This document shows positions 35,238-43,446 of a stretch of DNA of 64,000 nucleotides, piece after piece. The first letter of the stretch is position 1, and every line of letters begins with the position of its first letter. The stretch is from the NCBI GenBank assembly GCA_035623275.1, contig DASPTT010000083.1:1-64000 (forward strand), written 5' to 3'. The position numbers were made by a program, and so were the translations under genes. The notes under the pieces were generated by a model, which had not been told where the DNA came from, searched no databases, and saw nothing but the letters and a program-made list of their open reading frames with translations. This DNA is from DASPTT01 sp035623275 (GTDB taxonomy: Bacteria > Actinomycetota > Acidimicrobiia > Acidimicrobiales > UBA8190).

Positions 35238-36790
35238 GCGGCGCGGTGGACGGGGACGAGGGCACCGGCGCACGGCGTCGGCTCCTCACGGGCTGGGGGC
35301 GCACGGCGCCGAGCGCCGCGGAGGTGCGCACCGTCACCTCGGCCGACGAGGCGGCCGCGGTCCTGGCCGAGGCGGTGGCCGCGGGCCGGGGCGTGGTCCC
35401 TCGCGGGCTCGGGCGCTCCTACGGGGACGCGGCCCAGTGCGCCGGCGGCATCGTCCTGGACCTCACCCGGCACGCGGCCGTGCTCGATGCCGACCTCGAG
35501 GCCGGGTGGGTCACGGTGGGGGCGGGCATGTCGCTGGACAGCCTCATGCGCCTGCTCGTGGCGCGGGGGCGCTTCGTGCCGGTGACGCCTGGCACCCGGT
35601 ACGTGACCGTCGGCGGTGCCATCGCCGCCGACATCCACGGCAAGAACCATCACCGCGAGGGGTCGTTCTGCTCGCACGTCACCGCCATGACCCTGGCCAC
35701 GCCCACGGGGACCGTCTCCGTCACACCGGCATCGGACCCGGACCTGTTCTGGGCGACCGCCGGCGGCATGGGCCTCACGGGGGTGGTGCTGGACGCCACC
35801 ATCACGCTCCCCGCCATCGAGACGGCGCACATGGTCGTCGACACCGAGCGCGCCCGCGACCTCGACGACCTGATGGCGCGCATGACGGCGCGCGACCACG
35901 AGTACCGCTACTCGGTGGCCTGGATCGACTGCGTGGCCAAGGGCGCGCGCCTCGGGCGGGCCGTGCTCACCCGCGGGGACCATGCCCGCATGGACGACCT
36001 TCCCCCCAAGGCCCGAGGGCCCCACGCGCTCGCCTTCGACCCCCAGGTCCGGCTCCAGGTACCCCTCACCCCGCCGTCGGGCCTGCTGAACCCCTTGACG
36101 GTGGCCGCGTTCAACGAGCTGTGGTTCCGCAAGGCCCCCCGCCGGCGCATCGGGGGCATCGAGTCGATCGCCGGGTTCTTCCACCCGCTCGACGGGGTGG
36201 GCGGTTGGAACCGGCTGTACGGGCCGCGGGGCTTCGTCCAATACCAGTTCGTCGTCCCCTTCGGCGCGGAGGAGACGATGCGCCGGGTCGTCGAGCGCCT
36301 CAGCGCCTCCCGGGTGGCCTCGTTCCTGGCCGTGCTCAAGCGATTCGGGCCGGGGGACGCGGGACCGCTGTCGTTCCCACGCGAGGGCTGGACGCTGGCC
36401 CTCGACCTCCCCGTCGGCCCGGCCGGGCTGCCCGCGCTCCTCGACGAGCTCGACGAGGAGGTGGCCGGTGCGGGGGGCCGGATCTACCTGGCCAAGGACT
36501 CGCGCCTGCGCCCCGAGCTGCTCCCCGCCATGTACCCGCGCCTCGGGGAGTTCCGCGCCGTGCGCGACCGGGTGGACCCCGCGGGCGTCCTCGTGTCGGA
36601 CCTGGCGTGCCGGCTCGGCATCGTCACCGGCCCGGCCGGCCCGGCCGGCCGGGCCGGCCGGGCCGGGCGCGCCGGCGCACCGGGCAAGCGGACCCGCGCG
36701 GCCGGCACAGGACGCGGCGCGGGGCGCCCCGTCCGCACCCGGACGCGTGCCGCCACCCGCTCGGCCACCACAGCAGGAGGGGACGGATGA
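35234..36790 (+). CDS. dprE1: Decaprenylphosphoryl-ribose 2'-oxidase DprE1
   Basis: The 518-residue FAD enzyme oxidises decaprenyl-phosphoryl-ribose. The FAD-binding segment VVPRGLGRSYGDAAQ and GGAIAADIHGKNHH are clear. In GWTLALDLPV the residue matching the benzothiazinone-target Cys387 of M. tuberculosis (from memory of that sequence) is Ala389. Past about residue 460 comes a tail of about 55 residues, with Gly-Pro-Ala/Gly-Arg-Ala repeats and then basic Arg/Thr-rich sequence, whose DNA contains a 40-bp perfect palindrome. The GTG start overlaps the upstream gene, and its TGA overlaps dprE2 (ATGA). Confidence 0.93.
   Translation: MSGAVDGDEGTGARRRLLTGWGRTAPSAAEVRTVTSADEAAAVLAEAVAAGRGVVPRGLGRSYGDAAQCAGGIVLDLTRHAAVLDADLEAGWVTVGAGMSLDSLMRLLVARGRFVPVTPGTRYVTVGGAIAADIHGKNHHREGSFCSHVTAMTLATPTGTVSVTPASDPDLFWATAGGMGLTGVVLDATITLPAIETAHMVVDTERARDLDDLMARMTARDHEYRYSVAWIDCVAKGARLGRAVLTRGDHARMDDLPPKARGPHALAFDPQVRLQVPLTPPSGLLNPLTVAAFNELWFRKAPRRRIGGIESIAGFFHPLDGVGGWNRLYGPRGFVQYQFVVPFGAEETMRRVVERLSASRVASFLAVLKRFGPGDAGPLSFPREGWTLALDLPVGPAGLPALLDELDEEVAGAGGRIYLAKDSRLRPELLPAMYPRLGEFRAVRDRVDPAGVLVSDLACRLGIVTGPAGPAGRAGRAGRAGAPGKRTRAAGTGRGAGRPVRTRTRAATRSATTAGGDG
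36627..36666. repeat. 40-bp perfect palindrome inside dprE1
   Basis: The two 20-bp arms meet without a spacer; the centre lies between 36646 and 36647. The sequence is only G and C. It encodes part of the Gly-Pro-Ala/Gly-Arg-Ala tail of DprE1. Confidence 0.93.
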
Positions 36791-37548
36791 ACGACGCCAT
36801 GGGCATGCCCCAGACCGCGGTCGTGCTCGGCGGCTCGTCGGAGATCGCCCGGGCCGTGCTGCGCGCGCTGGCGACCACCCGCCTGCGCCACGTGGTGCTG
36901 GCCGGGCGCGACGAGGTGTCGCTGGCCGCCGCGGCCAAGGAGCTCGAGGCGCTGGGCACCGACAAGGTCGAGACCCGCCCCTTCGACGTCACCGACGTCG
37001 AAGGCCACGGCGCCTTCGCCCGGGAGACGGCGGAGCGCCTCGGCCACGTGGACCTCGTGCTGGTGGCCGCCGGGGTCCTGGGCGACCAGTCGACCGACGA
37101 GCACGACCCGCTGGCCACGGCGCGGGTGCTCACCACCAACACGGTGGGCCCGGCCGCGGCCATGGTGGCGTTCGCGGACGTCCTGCGGGCCCAGGGGACG
37201 GGCCGCATGGTCGTGCTCTCGTCGGTGGCCGGCGTGCGGGTCCGGCGGGCCAACTTCGTCTACGGCGCCTCCAAGGCGGGGCTCGACGGCTTCGCCCAGG
37301 GCCTGGCCGAGTCGTTGCGGGGCTCGGGTGCCGGCCTCATGATCGTGCGCCCCGGGTGGGTGGCCACCAGGATGACGGCGGGGCGCGAGCCCGGCCCCAT
37401 GGCCACCACGCCCGACGCGGTGGCGGCCGACGTCGTGCGCGGCCTGGAGCGGGGTGCCGCGACGGTGTGGTCGCCCGCCCCCCTGAAATTCGTCTTCGCG
37501 CTGCTCCGGCTGCTGCCTGCCGCCCTCTGGCGGCGCCTGCCGGGCTGA
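36787..37548 (+). CDS. dprE2: Decaprenylphosphoryl-2-keto-ribose reductase DprE2
   Basis: The 253-residue short-chain dehydrogenase has the nucleotide loop VLGGSSEIARAVLRAL (GGSSEIA replaces GxxxGIG), FDVTD, catalytic Ser in SSVAGVR and YGASKAG with Tyr and Lys. It reduces the keto intermediate from DprE1 to decaprenyl-phosphoryl-arabinose, the arabinan donor. Its ATG overlaps the dprE1 stop, which supports a functional pair. Confidence 0.94.
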   Translation: MNDAMGMPQTAVVLGGSSEIARAVLRALATTRLRHVVLAGRDEVSLAAAAKELEALGTDKVETRPFDVTDVEGHGAFARETAERLGHVDLVLVAAGVLGDQSTDEHDPLATARVLTTNTVGPAAAMVAFADVLRAQGTGRMVVLSSVAGVRVRRANFVYGASKAGLDGFAQGLAESLRGSGAGLMIVRPGWVATRMTAGREPGPMATTPDAVAADVVRGLERGAATVWSPAPLKFVFALLRLLPAALWRRLPG

Positions 37549-37592
37549 CCCGGGCGGACCCCGGGCGGCCAGCGGCGAACGACGGGCGACGC

Positions 37593-38237
37593 GTGTCCGC
37601 CGTGCGGGTCGTCGAGGTCTTCGCCGACGTCGTGTGCCCCTTCACCCACGCGGGGCTGTCCCGGTTGGTGGACGAACGTCGCCGCCGCGACCGCCCGGAC
37701 GTGGTGCTGCGTTGCCGCTCCTGGCCGCTCGAGCTGGTCAACGGCGCGCCCCTCGACCCCGCCGTGGTGGCCGAGGAGATCGAGGCGCTGCGCCGCAGTG
37801 TGGCCCCCGGGCTCTTCGCCGGCTTCGACCCCGCCCGCTTCCCCCGCTCGTCGGTCCCCGCCCTCGCCCTCGCGGCGGCCGCCTACGACACGAGCCTGGC
37901 GGCGGGCGAGGCCGTGAGCCTGGGTGTGCGCCGCGCCCTGTTCGAGGAGGGCCTGGACCTTCAGGACCCCGCCGTGCTCGACGCCGTCGCCGCGGCGGCC
38001 GGGCTGGACCCGGCGACGTCGGGCGGGGCCGCGACCGCCGGGGCCGGCGGACGGGCACGGGTCGAGGCCGACTGGGCCGAGGGGCGTGCCCGTGGCGTGG
38101 TGGGGTCGCCGCACTTCTTCGTGGGCGACACCGACGTCTTCTGCCCGACGCTGACCATCGCCCACGAGGGGGGCCGCTTCGACGTCGAGGTGGACTGGCA
38201 GGGCCTCGAGGCCTTCCTCGCTGCCTGCTTCGACTGA
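37593..38237 (+). CDS. DsbA-family thioredoxin-fold protein
   Basis: The 214-residue protein has the FrnE/HCCA-isomerase-like thioredoxin fold: a first strand with DVVCPFTHAGL, a helical insert, and the cis-Pro segment GVVGSPHFFVG. Only one cysteine is in the active-site position (CPFTH rather than CPxC), so classic disulfide exchange is unlikely; a glutathione- or mycothiol-type transferase is possible. Start GTG at 37593. It follows dprE2 by 44 bases, perhaps on the same transcript. Confidence 0.78.
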   Translation: MSAVRVVEVFADVVCPFTHAGLSRLVDERRRRDRPDVVLRCRSWPLELVNGAPLDPAVVAEEIEALRRSVAPGLFAGFDPARFPRSSVPALALAAAAYDTSLAAGEAVSLGVRRALFEEGLDLQDPAVLDAVAAAAGLDPATSGGAATAGAGGRARVEADWAEGRARGVVGSPHFFVGDTDVFCPTLTIAHEGGRFDVEVDWQGLEAFLAACFD

Positions 38238-38288
38238 ACGGGCGGCGCGTCGGCCCGGCGGGTGCCCGGCGCAACCCGCGGCGTCGTG

Positions 38289-39488
38289 TCAGCCGGTGCC
38301 CGGGTGGGCTCCGACGGGGACCGGGGCCAGGGGCCAGGGATAGGCGCCGATGGCGGCCCACTGCTCGGCGTCCGCCGCCTGCCAGCTCCAGAAGGAGGCG
38401 CCCACCGCCCCGTCGGCGCGCGCCACCGCCAGGAACTGCGTGATCTCGGCCGCGCTGGGGGCGCCGGCCCGCTCGCCCGGTGTGCCCGCGGTGGAGAAGG
38501 CCTGGCCGATGGGGGCGACGGGCGCAAGGGTGGCCAGCCGGGCGATCGCCTGCTGCACCGCCGCCGCCGGCTGGGTGCACGACCAGTAGACCATCGGGGC
38601 AAAGGCGTCGACGTAGGGGGCGATCGACGCGTAGGGATAGGTCGCCCAGAGCCGGTCCGTCGGCGGGTAGACGGTGCCCACGAAGGGGCGGCCGGCCGCG
38701 GCCTGACGGGCGAGGGCCAGGTAGACCGTCACCCGCCGGGCGGAGAGGGCCACGCCCTCGGTCGCCATCTCGATGTCGGCGCTGAACCCGTCGAGCTCGG
38801 CGCCGCCGGGACCCCGCCAGTCGAGGGCGGCGCGGGTCCAGCCGGCGTCGCCCACGGGGTCGTAGAGATAGGGGAAGCCCCACCCGATGACGGCGAGGCC
38901 CGCGCGATGGGCGGCGGGCACGAGCGCGTCGAGCTCCGCCGCGCCGTAGAAGCCGTCGAAGGAGTCGGCCACCCGCACCCACAGCTGATGGAGCCCCGCG
39001 GCGCGGGCCCGGGCGACGACGGCCGCCGCGTCGGCGCCTTCGGTCTGCGACCACTGCCAGATCCACATGCCCTTGCCCGAGATGGCGGACAGGTCGTGCA
39101 CCCGCAGGGTCGGCCAGGGGGGCGCCGGCAGGGCCGACTCGGGCACGAGGACCGCCGGGTGCGACGGCGGCGCGGGCGGGGCGGAGGACGGCGGGGCCGG
39201 CGGCGGCGGGCAGCCCGCCAGCGTCAGCGTGGCCGGCACGGTCGTGGTCGTCGGCGACCCCTCCGGGACCGTCCCCCCCGTCCCGCGGCCGGCCGACCCG
39301 GTGCTCCCGGAGCCGAGAACGTCGCCGGCAGCACCGGCCGAACCGGTGCCCCGCACCCGGCCGCCGGTTCCCCGTCGGCCGGCCCCGGGGACGAGCGCGA
39401 CGACCAGCGCGACGACCGCGGCGACGACGAGCAGGGCGACGACGAGGGATTTCACAGGGCGGGCGGGTTTCGCCCGTCGGAGGTCCAT
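38289..39488 (-). CDS. Secreted or anchored glycoside-hydrolase-like TIM-barrel protein
   Basis: The protein of 399 residues has a basic N-terminus and one membrane segment (about 15-35), a Gly/Ser/Thr/Pro-rich linker up to about 120, then a barrel domain with KGMWIWQWSQ, AVIGWGFPYLYDP, DGFSADIEMAT and FAPMVYWSC. The last resembles the active-site strand with a catalytic Asp/Glu of GH18- or DUF4015-like barrels. It probably acts outside the membrane on a polysaccharide, but substrate and activity are inferred. ATG at 39488. Confidence 0.68.
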   Translation of the reverse strand: MDLRRAKPARPVKSLVVALLVVAAVVALVVALVPGAGRRGTGGRVRGTGSAGAAGDVLGSGSTGSAGRGTGGTVPEGSPTTTTVPATLTLAGCPPPPAPPSSAPPAPPSHPAVLVPESALPAPPWPTLRVHDLSAISGKGMWIWQWSQTEGADAAAVVARARAAGLHQLWVRVADSFDGFYGAAELDALVPAAHRAGLAVIGWGFPYLYDPVGDAGWTRAALDWRGPGGAELDGFSADIEMATEGVALSARRVTVYLALARQAAAGRPFVGTVYPPTDRLWATYPYASIAPYVDAFAPMVYWSCTQPAAAVQQAIARLATLAPVAPIGQAFSTAGTPGERAGAPSAAEITQFLAVARADGAVGASFWSWQAADAEQWAAIGAYPWPLAPVPVGAHPGTG

Positions 39489-39675
39489 GGGTCCTCCCGA
39501 CCACGGCGCGCGGGCGCCTCGACCAGGATACGGGGCGGCGTCTCGGGACTTTGGACCCTGTCGCCGCCCGGAGTCAGTCGGCATAGTGCTTTCACACAGC
39601 AACGGCGGACCGTTGGCGACCGCCCCCCCTCCAGTCCCTGGCCCGCCAGGGTCAGACTCCCAAGGAGCCTCCTCC

Positions 39676-39906
39676 ATGCACAGCGCCCACGGCGACGCCC
39701 GACCTCGGGAGCTCTCGTCGATCACCATGCAGTTGCGGCGGGTGACCCGCACGGTCGACCGCCTCTGGGAGCTGGCGCTGACCGGCCCGGCAGCGGGCCA
39801 GCGGGCCATGGAGCTCGGCGAGGCCAGCCGGGCGCTGCACCAGGCGCTGCTCGCCATGGAGGAGGCCGCCCTCCCCGTGGCCGGGGCGCTCGGCGCGCGG
39901 GCCTGA
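39676..39906 (+). CDS. Small helical protein, unknown function
   Basis: I do not recognise this 76-residue protein. It is predicted to be two helices with many Leu, Ala and Arg, ending in Gly-Ala-Arg-Ala. No membrane segment or metal motif is seen. An AAGGAG site lies nine bases before the ATG at 39676, and the gene sits alone between two minus-strand genes, seven bases from the stop of the convergent SnoaL-like gene. Confidence 0.55.
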   Translation: MHSAHGDARPRELSSITMQLRRVTRTVDRLWELALTGPAAGQRAMELGEASRALHQALLAMEEAALPVAGALGARA

Positions 39907-39912
39907 CGCCAC

Positions 39913-40431
39913 CTAGCACCAGATCTGGTCGAACCCCTCGCCGACCGGGGCCATGGTCACCGTCGTGAGGGTCATGCGGGCGTGGCGCCAGACGCCAAGC
40001 CCGTCGCGCGCGTACTCGTCCTCCTCGATCCCGCACATCCAGTAGGAGCGGCCCGCCGCGTCCTTGCACGGCGCGAGCAGCTCCCAGCGGCCACGGGCCC
40101 GATCGCCCTCCACGGTGATGCTCGGGGACACGAAGAGATGGCGGGAGAACACCAGCGTGGGCTCGGCCAGGCGCGCGGCGATGGCGGCCCTGCCCTCGGC
40201 CACCCCGAGCACCGGCCCCCCGTCCCACACCCCGTCCTCGGTGAAGAGCTCGGCGATGGCCGCGCCCAGCTCGGCCAGGCGCGCCGCGGGGACCACCGCG
40301 CCGCGCTCGAAGCGCCGGTCGACGAGCTCGCCGTAGCGCGCCTTGAGCGCCTGGATGGCCAGGACGGCCTCGGCGGCCGCCAGCCGGCGGGCAACGTCGG
40401 CCAGCGCGGCCCGAAGGTCCTCGTCGCTCAC
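39913..40431 (-). CDS. SnoaL-like (NTF2-fold) protein
   Basis: The 172-residue protein has an NTF2-like layout: an N-terminal helix with IQALKARYGELVDRR, a TEDGVWDGG segment, RHLFVSPSITVEGDRARGRW and a WRHARMTLTTVT strand. Such proteins are often small ligand-binding or cyclase/isomerase enzymes; no substrate can be named. GTG at 40431 overlaps the stop of the DUF2510 gene (GTGA). Confidence 0.7.
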   Translation of the reverse strand: MSDEDLRAALADVARRLAAAEAVLAIQALKARYGELVDRRFERGAVVPAARLAELGAAIAELFTEDGVWDGGPVLGVAEGRAAIAARLAEPTLVFSRHLFVSPSITVEGDRARGRWELLAPCKDAAGRSYWMCGIEEDEYARDGLGVWRHARMTLTTVTMAPVGEGFDQIWC

Positions 40432-41234
40432 GACGGCAAAGGCGTCGGATACGACGGCGGCATCGCCCGCCGGGCGCGGCTGCGCTGGACGAGCGCCACG
40501 ACGAGGATGACGATCCCGGCGATGCCGAGCAGCACCGACAGGCCGATGCCCACCCCCCAGCCGGCCACCTCGGCGGCCACCGTGCCGAACGACGGCGCCA
40601 CGATCACCCGGTGCGCGCCGGCCGACGAGGCCCGGACGGTGATCGTGTAGTCGCCTGCAACGGCGGCGTGGAAGCCGACCGACGCCGTGTACGTCCTGCC
40701 GTCGCGGGTGACGGTCTGCGTGCCCGTCGGCGCCCCCAGCGTGGGCGCGGTGCCGTTCGGCCCGACGACCACGAGATCCGACGCGTCGAGGGCACCGACG
40801 CCCAAGGGGTCGTAGAGGTAGTAGTCACCCGACGCCGGCAGCGACAGGCTCAGGGTGCCCGGCACCGCCATGGTCGGGGCGTGGACGATCTGGTCGACGA
40901 CGGTGCGGGCGACAAAGAAGACCGAGGGCACGAACACGACGGCCGCCACGACGACGAAGCAGATGGCCACGACCAGCCCGGTGCGCCCGGCCACGGGCGC
41001 GGCCGACCGGGGGCCACCGAAACGCTCCGGGGGCGGGGGGATGGGACCGGGCGGCGCCATGACGCCGGGAGGCGAGGCGCTGGGAAGCGGTGGGGGCACC
41101 GGGATCGCGTCGGGCGCCGGGGGTGCCGGAGTCGCGTGGACGTGCTCGGTCCACCGGCCCCCGTCCCACCAGCGCAGGCTGGCGGTTCCGTCAGGGTTCG
41201 GGTACCAGCCGGCCGGGGGGGGCGGCGGCGTCAC
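40428..41234 (-). CDS. DUF2510 membrane protein
   Basis: The 268-residue protein starts with the DUF2510 motif GWYPNPDGTASLRWWDGGRWTEH, followed by a Pro-rich linker (about 35-80), a membrane segment (about 85-110), an extracellular beta-rich region (about 120-220) and a second membrane segment (about 225-250). DUF2510 proteins are actinobacterial envelope proteins of unknown job. The gene overlaps the SnoaL-like gene downstream, so the two may be co-translated. Start GTG at 41234. Confidence 0.8.
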   Translation of the reverse strand: MTPPPPPAGWYPNPDGTASLRWWDGGRWTEHVHATPAPPAPDAIPVPPPLPSASPPGVMAPPGPIPPPPERFGGPRSAAPVAGRTGLVVAICFVVVAAVVFVPSVFFVARTVVDQIVHAPTMAVPGTLSLSLPASGDYYLYDPLGVGALDASDLVVVGPNGTAPTLGAPTGTQTVTRDGRTYTASVGFHAAVAGDYTITVRASSAGAHRVIVAPSFGTVAAEVAGWGVGIGLSVLLGIAGIVILVVALVQRSRARRAMPPSYPTPLPS

Positions 41235-41308
41235 GCTCCGCTCCGGCGTCCCGATGCCTGCGCCACGGCACTCACCCTACGCCCGGCGCATCGGCTCTCC
41301 CGGGTTGC

Positions 41309-42091
41309 TCAGGCCCGGCGGGCCACGATGTTGAGGCGCACGTAGTCGATGACCGGCTCGTCCATCGCCGCCGCCACCGCTTTGACGAACGGGACGCGCT
41401 CGGGCTCGGGCAGGGCGGCCACGTGGCTGCGCAGGCACACCGCCTCCAGGTAGGTCTCCAGGGCTTCGCCGGACTCGATGGGCGTGGGCTCGGGGTTGGT
41501 CCACACCTCGGCGTCGACGAACCCCGCGCGCGCCAGGCGCCCCCGGGTCTCGTCGGGGGTCGCGTAGTTCCATTGCCCGGCGCGCTCGTGGCCCGTGGCC
41601 CGCACCGCCTCTATCAGGCCGGCGATGTTGCCCGCCGCCCCGCACTGGGCCACGAGCGGCGCGCCGCTCGCCATCACCGACGCCAGCACGGCGAAGAGCC
41701 GGTCGTGGTCGAGGACCCAGTGGAAGGTGGCGGTAGAGAACACGGCGTCGACGGGGGCCCAGCCGCCGAGCATGGAGGCGTCGAGCCGCAGGACGTCCGC
41801 GTGGAGCGCGCGCACCCGATCGCCGAAGCGCTCCAGGCGCCGCGCGGCCACCTCGAGCATCGACGCCGAGGCGTCAAGCGCCACCACCCGGCCGCTCTCG
41901 AGCCGCTCGAGGAGCATTTCCGTCACGCGCCCGGTCCCCGCCCCGACGTCGAGGACGGTCTCACCGCCGGTGAGCTCGAGCCGCTCGAGCACGCCCGCAC
42001 CCCAGCGCGTCTGGGGGTCGGCGATGCGGTCGTAGGTGGAGGCGTCCCACTCACGCCGGCCGGCCGAGCCCGATGGGCCGGCCGTGCTCAC
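41309..42091 (-). CDS. SAM-dependent methyltransferase (Tam-like)
   Basis: The 260-residue class I methyltransferase has motif I VLDVGAGTGRVTEML, an acidic motif II (VVALDAS), and STATFHWVLDHDRLF, which resembles trans-aconitate 2-methyltransferase. It begins near REWDASTYDRIADPQTRWG. The GTG at 42091 lies inside the first unit of a 15-bp tandem repeat. The substrate is not shown by the sequence. Confidence 0.78.
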   Translation of the reverse strand: MSTAGPSGSAGRREWDASTYDRIADPQTRWGAGVLERLELTGGETVLDVGAGTGRVTEMLLERLESGRVVALDASASMLEVAARRLERFGDRVRALHADVLRLDASMLGGWAPVDAVFSTATFHWVLDHDRLFAVLASVMASGAPLVAQCGAAGNIAGLIEAVRATGHERAGQWNYATPDETRGRLARAGFVDAEVWTNPEPTPIESGEALETYLEAVCLRSHVAALPEPERVPFVKAVAAAMDEPVIDYVRLNIVARRA

Positions 42092-42145
42092 AGGCGGGCA
42101 CTCACCGGGCGGGCACTTACCGGGCGAACACTCACCGGGCGGACA
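42087..42145. repeat. 15-bp tandem repeat at a gene junction, four units
   Basis: Units related to CTCACCGGGCGGGCA start at 42087 (14 bp), 42101, 42116 and 42131. The last unit carries the stop codon of the phosphodiester glycosidase-like gene and the first carries the start codon of the methyltransferase gene, so the whole junction is made of repeat. Confidence 0.9.
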
Positions 42146-43430
42146 TGGTGAAGAAGTCGCGGTACCAGGGGGAGAAGTAGCGCGACGTGCCGCCGGCCAT
42201 CCCGGTGATGAGGTTCGTGCCGTTGGCAGCGCTGGCCGCGCCGTCGGGCGTCGAGGGGCCATAGGTGGCGGCGTTGACCCACGCCGTGTTGATGTCGAGC
42301 TCCATCGCCCGCATCGCACCGGCGCGTACCAGCAGGTCTGCCAGCGTCGTGATGTTGAGGCCCGGCCCGCCCACGTAGACGATGGCCCTGTCGCCGGTGA
42401 TGCCCACGCCCGAGCGCCAGACGTAGATGTCGTTGTGCAGGGTGAAGCCCCACTCGGAGGTGTCGTTGGCGTTGAGCCCGGGCACGGGCGCCCCGTTGTC
42501 GACGAGCAGGTGGAGGTTCTGGCGGGCCGCCACCACCTCGGGGGTCCTGGTCACCTCCGTGCCCCAGGCCCCGATGTTCATCGTCCCGTCGGTGTAGATG
42601 ACGGCCGTGGCCGCCCCGGTGCGCAACGGGACCACCTCACGCCCCTCGGAGTAGTAGCCGCCGAGGGCGTCGCTCATCCGAAAGCCGGAGTTGAAGGCGG
42701 CCACGAGCGAGGTCGCCTCGACGGAGCCGACGGGGGCCGTGTAGTGCCATGGGCCGTTGCCGGGGACCTGCGAGCCCGAGTACAGCGTGGCCCGCAGGAG
42801 CGTGGGGTCCATCCACATGACCCCGTCGACGACGCTCGTGTGCACCGGGTCGGGACGTAGGTAGGACTCGTAGACGGCGGGGATGCCGTGGACGAGGCGG
42901 CCCGCCGGGTGCCAGAGTCCCTCGCCGGGGATCGGCGGGCTGGCCAGGGGCGCGATCGGCGACGGCACCGGCAGATGGGCGACCGTGGCGTTCGGTGTCG
43001 TGGCCCCCGCCCCCTTGGGCGAGGGGATGGCCCCGGCCTTGGGCTTGCCCCCCGTGGGCGGCGGGTGGTGCGCGTACCACCAGTTCTCCACCCACACGAC
43101 GATGCCGTTGCCCCCGTGGTCGCGCACCCATTCGACGAACCGGCCGCCGAATGGGCCGTTGGCGGGGTTGGCCATGAACGACCCCAGCGACCACCACACG
43201 GGGGTGAGGGCCACGAGGACCGCGAGCAAGGCCGTGGTCTTGGGATGGCGCCCGAACCAGGTGCGCCGGGCCGCCCGCTCGTGGTTGCGCCTGACCCTCT
43301 GGGCGCGGCGACGGTCGCGGACCCGGCGGAACCAGCCGGCGTCGTGACGGGCACTGCCGGGTCGGGGTGCCCCCGGCTGGCGTGGCAGCACCGACTTGGG
43401 GCCGTGCCCGTCCGTCGTCGTCAGGGGCAT
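42132..43430 (-). CDS. Membrane-anchored phosphodiester glycosidase-like (NAGPA) protein
   Basis: The 432-residue protein has a basic N-terminus, one membrane segment (about 66-85), a Pro-rich linker and a domain similar to phosphodiester alpha-GlcNAcase (NAGPA/DUF2233): AAFNSGFRMSDALGGYY, ATAVIYTDGTMNIGAWG, and GGPGLNITTLADLL followed by RAMELDIN. The Asp and Asn typical of the site are present. It may cleave sugar phosphodiesters in envelope polymers. It is 16 bases downstream of the helicase gene. Confidence 0.8.
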   Translation of the reverse strand: MPLTTTDGHGPKSVLPRQPGAPRPGSARHDAGWFRRVRDRRRAQRVRRNHERAARRTWFGRHPKTTALLAVLVALTPVWWSLGSFMANPANGPFGGRFVEWVRDHGGNGIVVWVENWWYAHHPPPTGGKPKAGAIPSPKGAGATTPNATVAHLPVPSPIAPLASPPIPGEGLWHPAGRLVHGIPAVYESYLRPDPVHTSVVDGVMWMDPTLLRATLYSGSQVPGNGPWHYTAPVGSVEATSLVAAFNSGFRMSDALGGYYSEGREVVPLRTGAATAVIYTDGTMNIGAWGTEVTRTPEVVAARQNLHLLVDNGAPVPGLNANDTSEWGFTLHNDIYVWRSGVGITGDRAIVYVGGPGLNITTLADLLVRAGAMRAMELDINTAWVNAATYGPSTPDGAASAANGTNLITGMAGGTSRYFSPWYRDFFTMSAR

Positions 43431-43446
43431 GGTGACGATCCCGTGG

